From JAOUEA01 sp040511595 (GTDB taxonomy: Bacteria; Actinomycetota; UBA4738; HRBIN12), in NCBI GenBank assembly GCA_040511595.1, contig JBEVGU010000010.1:1-15172 (forward strand): a stretch of 15,172 nt of DNA. Direction: 5' to 3'. Positions within the stretch are counted from its first letter, which is position 1. Each line of letters opens with the position of its first letter. Below, piece by piece: positions 1 to 6,553 of the stretch. The notes below the pieces were generated by a model. That model was given only the letters and a program-made list of their open reading frames with translations. It searched no databases and was not told the DNA's origin. The position numbers and the translations under genes were made by a program.

Positions 1-902
1 GGTCGGTCGCGACCTCGCCCGAGCCTTGGCTCCTGCTGCCGCAGGTGTACGCCCTTCGGGAATCGGGAGCCTTTGCCGAGTACGGCCAGGTGCCCTCCTC
101 GCGCGCGATCCGCGAGTTCGCCGGCCGACTTCCGGGGGGCGAGGCGGCCTACGACGAGGCGGTGCGGGCCTTCGCGATGGACCTCTACGGACGGGCCACC
201 GCGACCGCCACGGCAGGGGCGACCGACGCGACCGAGGGCGTCGCGTACTTCCTGGACAAGACACCTCGCTACCACTTCATCGCCGACGACCTGTTCCGCA
301 TCTTCCCTGACGCCCGCATCGTCTTCCTGTGGCGGAACCCCCTCTCGGTGGTGGCGTCGATCGTCGACACGTGGTCCGGGGGCCGATGGAAGCTCGAACG
401 GTGGCACGCCGATCTGCACGAGGGACCCCCCAACCTCGTGAACGCGTTCCGCGAGCATCGCGACCGCAGCTTCGGCCTGCGCTTCGAGGACCTCGTCGCC
501 TCGCCCGATCGCGTGCTCACCGATCTCTTCGCCTTCCTGGGCATCGAGTTCGACCCGCAGGTGCTGGAGGGGTTCGCCTCGGTTCGTTGGGACGCACGCA
601 TGGGCGATCCGACGGGAACCGCGCGCTACGGCGACCTGAGCACCGAGCCGCTCGACAAGTGGAAGGCCACGATCAAGGGCCCGGTGCGCACGCGGTGGGC
701 CCGCTCCTACCTCACCTCGCTCGGACCCCAGGTGCTGGGGGAGATGGGCTACGACCTCGCCGAGTTATTCGGCGAGGTGGACGCGCAACCCGGGGGTCTC
801 GCGTCGGTGCCCGGGGACACGGCCGCGTCGTTGTCGGCGTCGGTCCGGCGGTCGGGGCGACGGGCGGCCGCGAGGTTCCTGTGGAGCGGACCTCGCTCCT
901 GA
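1..902 (+). CDS. Sulfotransferase family protein (5' end outside window)
   Basis: Probable PAPS-dependent sulfotransferase that would move a sulfuryl group onto a glycan or small-molecule acceptor in the cytoplasm. The frame is open from base 3, before the first GTG (45). The 14 residues before that GTG include TSPEPWLLLP, a stretch typical of sulfotransferases just after the P-loop, so the start and the 5'-phosphosulfate loop lie upstream of the window. The visible part is 299 residues. DKTPRYH is at about 85-91. The 3'-phosphate-binding motif FLWRNPLSVVASI follows, with Arg and Ser at about 111 and 119, and then LRFEDLVASP, which is usual in the C-terminal half. The gene ends with TGA three bases before the convergent stop of the beta-propeller gene. 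Acceptor unknown; family call fairly secure, specificity not. Confidence 0.85.
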   Translation, partial: SVATSPEPWLLLPQVYALRESGAFAEYGQVPSSRAIREFAGRLPGGEAAYDEAVRAFAMDLYGRATATATAGATDATEGVAYFLDKTPRYHFIADDLFRIFPDARIVFLWRNPLSVVASIVDTWSGGRWKLERWHADLHEGPPNLVNAFREHRDRSFGLRFEDLVASPDRVLTDLFAFLGIEFDPQVLEGFASVRWDARMGDPTGTARYGDLSTEPLDKWKATIKGPVRTRWARSYLTSLGPQVLGEMGYDLAELFGEVDAQPGGLASVPGDTAASLSASVRRSGRRAAARFLWSGPRS

Positions 903-905
903 CGC

Positions 906-1898
906 TCAACCCGGTAGCGGGTCGAACGGCCACACCTCGAGGCCGTGCACCGCGTTGCGGAGGTCGTTCGAGACCACGACGTGCTTCGCGATCGCGGGCG
1001 GATCGGTCCGGTAGACCGTCACGGTCGCCGGCGAGGAGCCGGCGACGAACGTGTGCTCGTCGACGATCGTCAGGCCCCGCCCGAACGCCTGCCGGGCCTT
1101 GTCGCTCGTCAGGTCGGTGTGCGTGAGGTCGGACCGATGGTGCGTCGGCACTGGGTAGGACCGGACGATCTTCCCCTTCCGCGAGACGAGCGCGACCCGG
1201 TCGGTGGCGGTGTGGTTCAGCAGCACCCCGCCTCGGAACAGCGTCGCGTTGTGCGTGCCGTACGGGATCGAGGCGTAGCGCTCGAGCCGGTCGTCGCGCC
1301 CGATGCGCCAGAGCGTGCCGAGGCCGACCCCCGAGACGTAGATACCCCGGTCGTCGACGAACACGTTGTTGACGTGGCTGGTGTCGGCGGGCGCCGGCCC
1401 GTGCCGATCGTTCGGATCGAAGATCCGGAAGCTCGGGCGAGGCCGCAGATGCAGACGGCGCCGGCCACGCCACAGGTCGGAGAACCGCAGCATGAACCCC
1501 CGCGTGAACCGCTCCCGCTCGAGGTCGTACTCGAGGACCGAGTCGAACCCGGTCGAGCTCAGGTACAGGTGTCCACCCTGCACGACGATCTCGTGACAGT
1601 GCTTGAGGTATGGGTTGGTGAACGAGCCGATCGGCTGGAACCCGCGGTCGTAGACGAAGACCTCGTCGCTCCCCGCGAGCAGAACGTGATCCCCGTGGAA
1701 CGCGATGCCTCGAAGGCCGCGATCGCCGCCGCGGCCCTCCCAGTCGATGTCGACGGCGTTCCAGTCGACGGTCTGGCGGATGGTCTCGCGTTCGAGATCG
1801 ACGAGGTAGACGCCGCCGTGGCTCTCGCCACGATGCGAGGACCGCACCACCGAGCTCATCACGACGGTCGGCAGTGTGGAGCCGGGCGCGTCGGACAT
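906..1898 (-). CDS. Predicted six-bladed beta-propeller protein, function unknown
   Basis: 330-residue protein with no signal peptide or membrane segment, so probably cytoplasmic. Six repeats are visible, each opening with a short strand and running into a beta-hairpin: GLRGIAF (61-67), HCHEIVV (100-106), SHVNNVF (174-180), THNATLF (215-221), GRGLTIV (273-279) and VHGLEVW (317-323). Each opening strand carries His or Arg at the same place (R63, H102, H175, H216, R275, H318), as expected for residues lining the centre of a propeller. I chose the ATG at 1898 because a TATACT -10 hexamer lies 8 bases upstream, fitting a leaderless mRNA. Longer in-frame versions run into the divergent sulfotransferase region and look non-coding. 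It sits between two sulfotransferases, so a role with the same glycan or substrate is plausible. Fold is an inference; activity unknown. Confidence 0.8.
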   Translation of the reverse strand: MSDAPGSTLPTVVMSSVVRSSHRGESHGGVYLVDLERETIRQTVDWNAVDIDWEGRGGDRGLRGIAFHGDHVLLAGSDEVFVYDRGFQPIGSFTNPYLKHCHEIVVQGGHLYLSSTGFDSVLEYDLERERFTRGFMLRFSDLWRGRRRLHLRPRPSFRIFDPNDRHGPAPADTSHVNNVFVDDRGIYVSGVGLGTLWRIGRDDRLERYASIPYGTHNATLFRGGVLLNHTATDRVALVSRKGKIVRSYPVPTHHRSDLTHTDLTSDKARQAFGRGLTIVDEHTFVAGSSPATVTVYRTDPPAIAKHVVVSNDLRNAVHGLEVWPFDPLPG

Positions 1899-1906
1899 GG
1901 CGACGG

Positions 1907-1912
1907 AGTATA
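1907..1912 (-). promoter_or_regulatory. -10 element of leaderless promoter for the beta-propeller gene
   Basis: Minus-strand TATACT, five of six matches to TATAAT, ends 8 bases before the ATG at 1898. Transcription would therefore start at or within a base or two of the ATG, and there is no ribosome binding site. No -35 consensus is visible. It shares its TATA core with a plus-strand -10. Confidence 0.6.
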
Positions 1913-1914
1913 GT
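1909..1914 (+). promoter_or_regulatory. -10 element for the divergent sulfotransferase gene
   Basis: Plus-strand TATAGT, five of six matches to TATAAT, overlaps the minus-strand TATACT so the octamer AGTATAGT reads as a -10 both ways. A start near 1921 would give a leader of about 54 bases containing the GAGGAGG at 1958-1964. No -35 consensus is seen. Confidence 0.45.
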
Positions 1915-1957
1915 GCCCGCCCGGCGCCCCCTCGGAGGCGCCGTTCCCACCCCCGAC

Positions 1958-1964
1958 GAGGAGG
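1958..1964 (+). promoter_or_regulatory. Ribosome binding site that fixes the start at GTG 1975
   Basis: GAGGAGG, a strong anti-Shine-Dalgarno match, lies 10 bases before GTG 1975. It favours this start over the in-frame upstream GTG 1876 and ATG 1897, both of which would overlap the divergent beta-propeller gene and add an Arg/Pro-rich tail unlike the family. Confidence 0.7.
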
Positions 1965-1974
1965 CCCACGGCCG

Positions 1975-2907
1975 GTGGCCGATCGATCGAGTGACACGTC
2001 CGGTGCCGGGCGCCTGCCCAACCTCGTGATCGCCGGCGTGGGCAAGGCGGGCACGACGTCACTGTTCTGGTACCTATCGCAGCATCCGGACGTGTGTGCT
2101 GCATCGGTGAAGGAGCCTCGGTACTTCCGGTTGCCCGACGACGACCCCGGCGCCTCCCTGCCGCCGCTGGCCGGCTACGCCCGGCATTTCGAGCATTGCG
2201 GCGCGGAGCGCTACGTGATGGAGGCGAGTCCCCAGTACTTCAAGGGCAGGACGCGCACGATCGAGGCGATCCGGCGCACGCTTTCCGACCCCAGGGTGAT
2301 CCTCATGTTCCGCGACCCCGTCGCGAAGATGTGGTCGGAGTACCGGTTCAAGCGCAGCCACATGACGATCCCCGACGACGTCGACTTCGACGCGTTCGTC
2401 GCACGGTGTGAGCGGGTGCGCGACGAGGGGCGGCCGAGGACCGGCGAGGACGCCGACTACTTCACGCTGGCCGGGGGGACCTACGCCGGGATCGTCGAGG
2501 GGTGGCTCGATGCGTTCGGAGACGCGATCCACGTCTACTTCTTCGAGGACATGGTGGCCGAGCCCACCCCGTTCGTGGCCGGCGTGTGCCGCTGGCTCGG
2601 CATCGACGACGACGTGACGTCCACGTTCAGCTACTCCGTCGAGAACCGCACGGAGGGGTTCCGGAGCGGCACGCTCCAGCGCGTGGCGATCGCCGCCAAC
2701 CGGGAAGGAGGAGCGCTCCGCAACCGTCGCCGCCTGAAGGCGCCACTGCGGCGCTTCTACTACGCGATCAACCGGAGCCGGCGGCCCGAGACGATGTCTG
2801 CCGAGACCCGAGCCCGGCTCTCGGCATGGTTCACGCCCTCGAACGAGGCGCTCGGGACGATCCTCCGCGAGCGGGGGTACGAGCACCTCCCGTCGTGGTG
2901 CGGCTGA
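1975..2907 (+). CDS. Sulfotransferase, Sulfotransfer_1/heparan N-sulfotransferase-like
   Basis: 310-residue cytoplasmic PAPS-dependent sulfotransferase, probably acting on a carbohydrate. All landmarks of the Sulfotransfer_1 group related to NDST and other carbohydrate sulfotransferases are present. The 5'-phosphosulfate loop is GVGKAGTTS (21-29, Lys24), KEPRYF is at 46-51, and the 3'-phosphate site is RDPVAKMWSEY (113-123, Arg113 and Ser121). FFEDM is at 189-193, followed by a helix ending WLGID. The C-terminus with its PSNEAL and W near the end is also typical, so the protein looks complete. The start is GTG 1975, supported by GAGGAGG. Its last 77 bases overlap the 3' end of the convergent O-antigen ligase-like gene. 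The family call is strong; the sugar and position sulfated cannot be read from sequence. Confidence 0.92.
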   Translation: MADRSSDTSGAGRLPNLVIAGVGKAGTTSLFWYLSQHPDVCAASVKEPRYFRLPDDDPGASLPPLAGYARHFEHCGAERYVMEASPQYFKGRTRTIEAIRRTLSDPRVILMFRDPVAKMWSEYRFKRSHMTIPDDVDFDAFVARCERVRDEGRPRTGEDADYFTLAGGTYAGIVEGWLDAFGDAIHVYFFEDMVAEPTPFVAGVCRWLGIDDDVTSTFSYSVENRTEGFRSGTLQRVAIAANREGGALRNRRRLKAPLRRFYYAINRSRRPETMSAETRARLSAWFTPSNEALGTILRERGYEHLPSWCG

Positions 2908-4186
2908 CGCTCGGCTCGGCCTGAGGCGGCCGGCGAGCGCCGGGGGGGAGATCGGGCCGGCCCACGAGCATCGCGACGGCGTACAGGCCGAAGATCGTCG
3001 CCGAGCGCGACATGCCCTCGATCACGGGGTTGAAGGCGGCCGCCACGAAGAACGCGTCGAACAGCACGAGCAGGAGCCGGATGAGGTCGGCGTCCTCCCG
3101 GCGTTCGTCGCGGACCGCGGTGCGGAACCTCCGGAGCAGTGTGACGTTCAGCGCGGCGATGAACGCCACGAGCAACGCGATGCCGACGAGCCCGCCGTCG
3201 GCCAGGAACAGCACGTAGTCGTTGTGGAACGGGATCTGGAACGTCGAGCCTCCTCGGAGCCGTCGCGCGGTGACGACCGTGCCGCTCGAGAAGGCGTCGC
3301 CGAAGATCGGGGATTCCTCGAACCGCTCCAGGCCTTCCTGCCAGACCGACAGGCGTCCGTAGCTCGCGTTGACCTTGTTCACCGTCTCGAAGTAGTGGTT
3401 CATCAAGCCGATGCCTCGGTCGACGTTGAGCACGGCGACGAGGATGGTGAGCGTGGCGACCAGCCCGACGACGTAGGGCCGGATGCTCGAGGCGGTGGGC
3501 CGGGTCATGAACATGACGACGATCGCGGTGAGCGTCACGATCACCGAGGTCGCCGACGGGTACGCGGCGAAGTTGACGAGCGCGAAGCCGCACAGGATCA
3601 GGAACGTCCCGCGTCGATGCCGGATGTGCGCGGCCAGGATGCCCATCACGACCAGCGCGAAGCTGGCGTTGCGGAACTGCCGGAAATCGGCGATCCCCGG
3701 GATCAGTCCCATGTTCACCACCGCCGCGAGCACGACGTACGTGGCGCCGATCCAGCCGAGGAGTTGCAGGATGCGCGTGGACTCCGAACGGCTCGGCTGG
3801 TCGAGGATGAACAGCGACAGGAGCCCGAGGGACATCGGGTAGAAGATCGGGCGGGCCGATGCTGCCGTCTCCGCGGTCGAGAGGCCGTACGTGGTGCCGA
3901 TCATCCCCATCACCCACAGGCAGATCAGGATGACGTCGACCACCGTCGGCTTCCGCACGATCGTGGTGGGCCGTCGCAGCCGCAGCAGCGCGACCGTCGC
4001 CAGCGGGATGAGGAGCAGGATGTAGCGGTTGGAGCCGCCGCGGTCGAAGAAGTTGCGGATGTCGAAGCTGCCGATCGCCACGATCACCAGCACCGCGATC
4101 GAGAAGCGGTAAGCATCGCTCTTCCGCGGCGCTTCGATCTCCGGCGGCACCGCGGTATCCGTCCGTCGCGCGGTCGTCAGGCTCAT
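2831..4186 (-). CDS. O-antigen ligase/polymerase-like (Wzy_C) membrane protein
   Basis: 451-residue polytopic membrane protein resembling the Wzy/WaaL group, which polymerises lipid-linked repeat units or transfers glycan to an acceptor on the outer face of the membrane. Roughly ten or more hydrophobic segments run from residue 28 to 408. The large extracytoplasmic loop contains the family signature: GRLSVWQEGLERF (277-289), then SPIFGDAFSSG (292-302) and HNDYVLFLADGGLVG (321-335). The start ATG overlaps the TGA of the upstream sulfotransferase-like gene by four bases (ATGA, 4183-4186), indicating translational coupling. The last 40 or so residues are a Pro/Arg/Ser/Thr-rich tail, of which roughly the last 25 are encoded opposite the convergent sulfotransferase. 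Polymerase versus ligase cannot be settled from sequence. Confidence 0.85.
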   Translation of the reverse strand: MSLTTARRTDTAVPPEIEAPRKSDAYRFSIAVLVIVAIGSFDIRNFFDRGGSNRYILLLIPLATVALLRLRRPTTIVRKPTVVDVILICLWVMGMIGTTYGLSTAETAASARPIFYPMSLGLLSLFILDQPSRSESTRILQLLGWIGATYVVLAAVVNMGLIPGIADFRQFRNASFALVVMGILAAHIRHRRGTFLILCGFALVNFAAYPSATSVIVTLTAIVVMFMTRPTASSIRPYVVGLVATLTILVAVLNVDRGIGLMNHYFETVNKVNASYGRLSVWQEGLERFEESPIFGDAFSSGTVVTARRLRGGSTFQIPFHNDYVLFLADGGLVGIALLVAFIAALNVTLLRRFRTAVRDERREDADLIRLLLVLFDAFFVAAAFNPVIEGMSRSATIFGLYAVAMLVGRPDLPPGARRPPQAEPSVSRTTTGGARTPARGGSSRAPRSRA

Positions 4187-4920
4187 GCCGACCGCTCCTG
4201 GGTGCGCTCCTGCAGGAGCCGGTCGAACAGCGCATTCGCCCGCTCACGGAGGGCGGCCAGACGCGGTCCTTCGGCTTCGCGGCGGCCGGCCTCCTTGCGA
4301 GCCTCACGCTCGGGTGAGGGGCGCGCGACGAACTCCGTCTGCTCGCCGTAGCGCTGCCGGTTGCGGGCCTCGATCCCCTCGAACACGGCCGCGACCGATT
4401 CGGGCGTCGGATGGAACACGTCGTAGGAGGTGCCGAAGCGGGCGTTGACCTCCTCGATCATGTCGCCGATGCCGGTGCTCAGGTCCTTCGTCGCGCCCAC
4501 GATGAAGCCCTCGCGATGAGGCAGGATCCGCTCGTGGTAGCGGACCCACGCCCGCAAGGGCTGCTCGGCGCCGATCTTGCGCCGATCCATGTGCGAGAGC
4601 GTCGCGGCGACCGGGTCCTTCACGAGCACGAGCGTCGGCAGCCCTCGTCGCACGCCGTCGAGCACCGCGGCCGCCGCATGCGTGTGGTGAGCGATCGTGA
4701 CGGGCCGGCGCTGCACGCTTTCGAACGCATCGACCGCGAAGGTGCTACCGGATCGCCCGAACGCTTCGATCACCAACTCGGTGTCGTCGCCGACGACGAC
4801 GACGCCGGTGCCCCGGTAGTGTCGGCGAGCCCACGCGAGGTACAGCGCCGGAGAGCTGGACGCGAGGTAGCGCGCCGCGTAGCGGCGCTCCCGCAGCCAG
4901 CGATCTCGTACCCCGTCCAT
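4183..4920 (-). CDS. Sulfotransferase-like P-loop protein
   Basis: 245-residue protein with a sulfotransferase-type fold. The 5'-phosphosulfate loop is FGRSGSTF (54-61). The 3'-phosphate motif reads VLVKDPVAATLSHM (98-111), with Lys101 where most relatives have Arg and Ser109 in the expected place. The region around residues 145-180 (DMIEEVN, FGTSYDVF) and the charged C-terminal helix resemble bacterial sulfotransferase-domain proteins found in polysaccharide loci. It is shorter than the other sulfotransferases here. I chose ATG 4920 because GGAGG sits 4 bases upstream; a longer in-frame version to 5262 would overlap the divergent flippase gene and lacks conserved sequence. It is first in a two-gene operon with the O-antigen ligase-like gene. 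It may be an active enzyme or a divergent one. Confidence 0.8.
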   Translation of the reverse strand: MDGVRDRWLRERRYAARYLASSSPALYLAWARRHYRGTGVVVVGDDTELVIEAFGRSGSTFAVDAFESVQRRPVTIAHHTHAAAAVLDGVRRGLPTLVLVKDPVAATLSHMDRRKIGAEQPLRAWVRYHERILPHREGFIVGATKDLSTGIGDMIEEVNARFGTSYDVFHPTPESVAAVFEGIEARNRQRYGEQTEFVARPSPEREARKEAGRREAEGPRLAALRERANALFDRLLQERTQERSA

Positions 4921-4924
4921 CGAT

Positions 4925-4929
4925 CCTCC
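4925..4929 (-). promoter_or_regulatory. Ribosome binding site for sulfotransferase-like gene at 4920
   Basis: Minus-strand GGAGG, 4 bases before the ATG at 4920, decides this start over more distant in-frame candidates that would extend into the divergent flippase gene. Confidence 0.6.
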
Positions 4930-4952
4930 ATGCTCCCTTCGCGGGCACCCAC

Positions 4953-4958
4953 AGTATC
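4953..4958 (-). promoter_or_regulatory. Possible -10 element for the 4920 operon
   Basis: Minus-strand GATACT matches TATAAT at four of six bases and would give a leader of about 26 bases carrying the GGAGG. No -35 is visible, so this is tentative. Confidence 0.35.
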
Positions 4959-4984
4959 GACCTCGAGCCGCCTCGCCACGAGCA

Positions 4985-4997
4985 GCTTCGGCGAAGC
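4985..4997. repeat. 13-base perfect palindrome in the divergent intergenic region
   Basis: GCTTCG-G-CGAAGC is a perfect inverted repeat about the G at 4991. It lies in the 193-base gap between two divergent genes, where an operator could sit, but the two arms are adjacent and short, so chance is possible. The rest of 4921-5113 shows only the weak promoter candidates listed. Confidence 0.4.
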
Positions 4998-5013
4998 CCG
5001 TCCGAGCGCGTTG

Positions 5014-5019
5014 TATCCT
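5014..5019 (+). promoter_or_regulatory. Possible -10 element for the flippase gene
   Basis: TATCCT, the same hexamer seen just before the gene at 7621. It would give a leader of about 88 bases. There is no -35 match. Confidence 0.3.
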
Positions 5020-5113
5020 CCGAGCGCTCGTTCCCCGGCTTCCTGGAGCCCGATGCCCACCGCTCTCTCGACCCCGATCGCCGTCCCACGGATCGTCAGC
5101 GCGTGAGGACGCC

Positions 5114-6550
5114 GTGAGCGCGGCGGATCGGGCAATGCCGGGGTCGCCCTCCCCGTCGTTGCGACGCCGCCTCGTGAAGGGCTCGGCCTGGGTGCTGATC
5201 GGTCGGGTCATCTCGATCGTCCTCGGCGTGGGCATCAACGCCCTGCTGGCCAGGCTGCTCACTCCGACGGAGCTCGGCGCCTACTTCACGACCTTCACGA
5301 TGGTGATCGTCGGTGCGGTGATCGCACAGCTCGGCCTCGATCGCGCCCTGGTGAAGGTCGCGGCGGCCGCCATCGGGGTCGGGGAGCCCGGCCGGGCGCG
5401 CGACGCGATCCGTCGATGCCTCTCGATCGGCGCGGCCACGGCGGTGGTTGCGGGGCTCGCGCTGTCGTTCGTCGTCGGACCGGCGCTCGCCGAGCACGTG
5501 TTCCATTCGGCCGTGGTCGAAGCGGCCATGCCGTTGGCCGGTGGATGGCTGATCGCGACGGCGCTCCAGTCGCTCATGGTCGAGACCTTCCGCGGGTTGC
5601 AGGACTTCGGGCGTGCGACGCTCTACGACGCGCTCCTGGTCGACATCCTCGTGGCCACGACGCTCGGGATCATCTTCACGTCGGGTGCGGTCGCGATCGA
5701 CATCCGGGGTGCGGTCGCGATCGCGGGCGGCGTCACGTTCCTGGTCCTGCTGCTCGGCGCCCGGCACCTCCGCCGGGAGATCGGGGCGATCTCGGGGGAA
5801 GGCTCGCTTCAGCGCCACGAGATCTTCGACATCGCCTGGCCGTCCCTCGTGACGAACGTGGCGATCTACTTCCTCGGCAGCGGCGTCGATCTCCTCGTCC
5901 TCGGCGCCTTCAGGCCCCAGTCCGACGTGGCGTTGTACGGAGCCGCGACCAGGCTGGTCACCCTGGTGGCCACCCCGCTGTGGATCATCCGAGGCGTGAT
6001 GCCCCCCATCGTGGCCGAGCTGCACGCCAAGGGGCAGCGGCGTCAGCTCGAGGACACGCTGCGCGCCGGCGCGTCACTCGCCGGACTCCCTTCGCTCGCG
6101 ATCCTCGTGGTGTTCGTGGTGTTCGGCGCCTCGGTCATGGAGATCATCTACAGCCCCTTCTACCGCCAGGGCAGCACGATCCTCGTGATCTTGAGCATCG
6201 GCCGCCTCTTCGCGGTATGGGCCGGCGCGGCCGGCATCACGCTGATGATGACCGGGCACCAGCGCTCCATGATGGTGGTCACCTTGGCGACCGGCGCGCT
6301 CAGCGTGACCGCGGGCATCATCGCGGCCGATCGCTACGGGGCCGTCGGCGTGGCGGCGGCGACCGCGTCGGTCGCCGTGCTCCAGAACCTGCTGCAGGTC
6401 GCGCTCGCACGACGATTCGTCGGCGTGTGGACGTTCGTTCAGCTCAGTCCTCGCAAGCTCCGTGACTTCTTCCTGCGTGGCGACATCCGGTCGTTCCTGC
6501 AGCGCCGCCGCGCCTCGCCGGTCGACGAGCCCCCTGACCTCGAAGCCTGA
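5114..6550 (+). CDS. Wzx-type polysaccharide flippase (MOP superfamily)
   Basis: 478-residue integral membrane protein of the polysaccharide biosynthesis/MOP exporter group, expected to flip undecaprenyl-linked glycan units across the cytoplasmic membrane. The N-terminus is diagnostic: a basic stretch, then KGSAWVLIGRV (22-32), LARLLTPTELGAY (45-57) and GLDRALVK (74-81). About 12-14 hydrophobic segments follow with basic loops, ending in a charged cytoplasmic tail (FFLRGDIRSFLQRRR). Length is normal for the family. The start is GTG 5114, preceded by GAGG; ATG 5135 is an alternative that would remove seven residues. Its TGA abuts the stop of the convergent sulfotransferase gene with no gap. 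With the ligase-like gene it supplies the export and polymerisation half of a Wzx/Wzy-type pathway. The exact substrate is unknown. Confidence 0.9.
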   Translation: MSAADRAMPGSPSPSLRRRLVKGSAWVLIGRVISIVLGVGINALLARLLTPTELGAYFTTFTMVIVGAVIAQLGLDRALVKVAAAAIGVGEPGRARDAIRRCLSIGAATAVVAGLALSFVVGPALAEHVFHSAVVEAAMPLAGGWLIATALQSLMVETFRGLQDFGRATLYDALLVDILVATTLGIIFTSGAVAIDIRGAVAIAGGVTFLVLLLGARHLRREIGAISGEGSLQRHEIFDIAWPSLVTNVAIYFLGSGVDLLVLGAFRPQSDVALYGAATRLVTLVATPLWIIRGVMPPIVAELHAKGQRRQLEDTLRAGASLAGLPSLAILVVFVVFGASVMEIIYSPFYRQGSTILVILSIGRLFAVWAGAAGITLMMTGHQRSMMVVTLATGALSVTAGIIAADRYGAVGVAAATASVAVLQNLLQVALARRFVGVWTFVQLSPRKLRDFFLRGDIRSFLQRRRASPVDEPPDLEA

Positions 6551-6553
6551 TCA
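6548..6553. other. Palindromic TGATCA supplying both convergent stop codons
   Basis: TGA at 6548-6550 ends the plus-strand flippase gene and its complement at 6551-6553 ends the minus-strand sulfotransferase gene. The two coding regions share a boundary with zero spacer, leaving no room for a terminator hairpin between them. Confidence 0.9.

Noticed and set aside
45..47. GTG 45 as the start of the first sulfotransferase
   Set aside because: The frame is open further upstream and encodes the conserved TSPEPWLLLP, so the gene enters from outside the window.
2760..4307. A 515-codon minus-strand frame overlapping the O-antigen ligase-like gene
   Set aside because: The neighbouring frame encodes the clear membrane protein with the HNDYVLFLADGG signature; this one is Arg/His/Pro-rich and featureless.
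4921..5262. N-terminal extension of the sulfotransferase-like gene to 5262
   Set aside because: It would overlap the divergent flippase gene, has no conserved sequence, and a good GGAGG supports ATG 4920.
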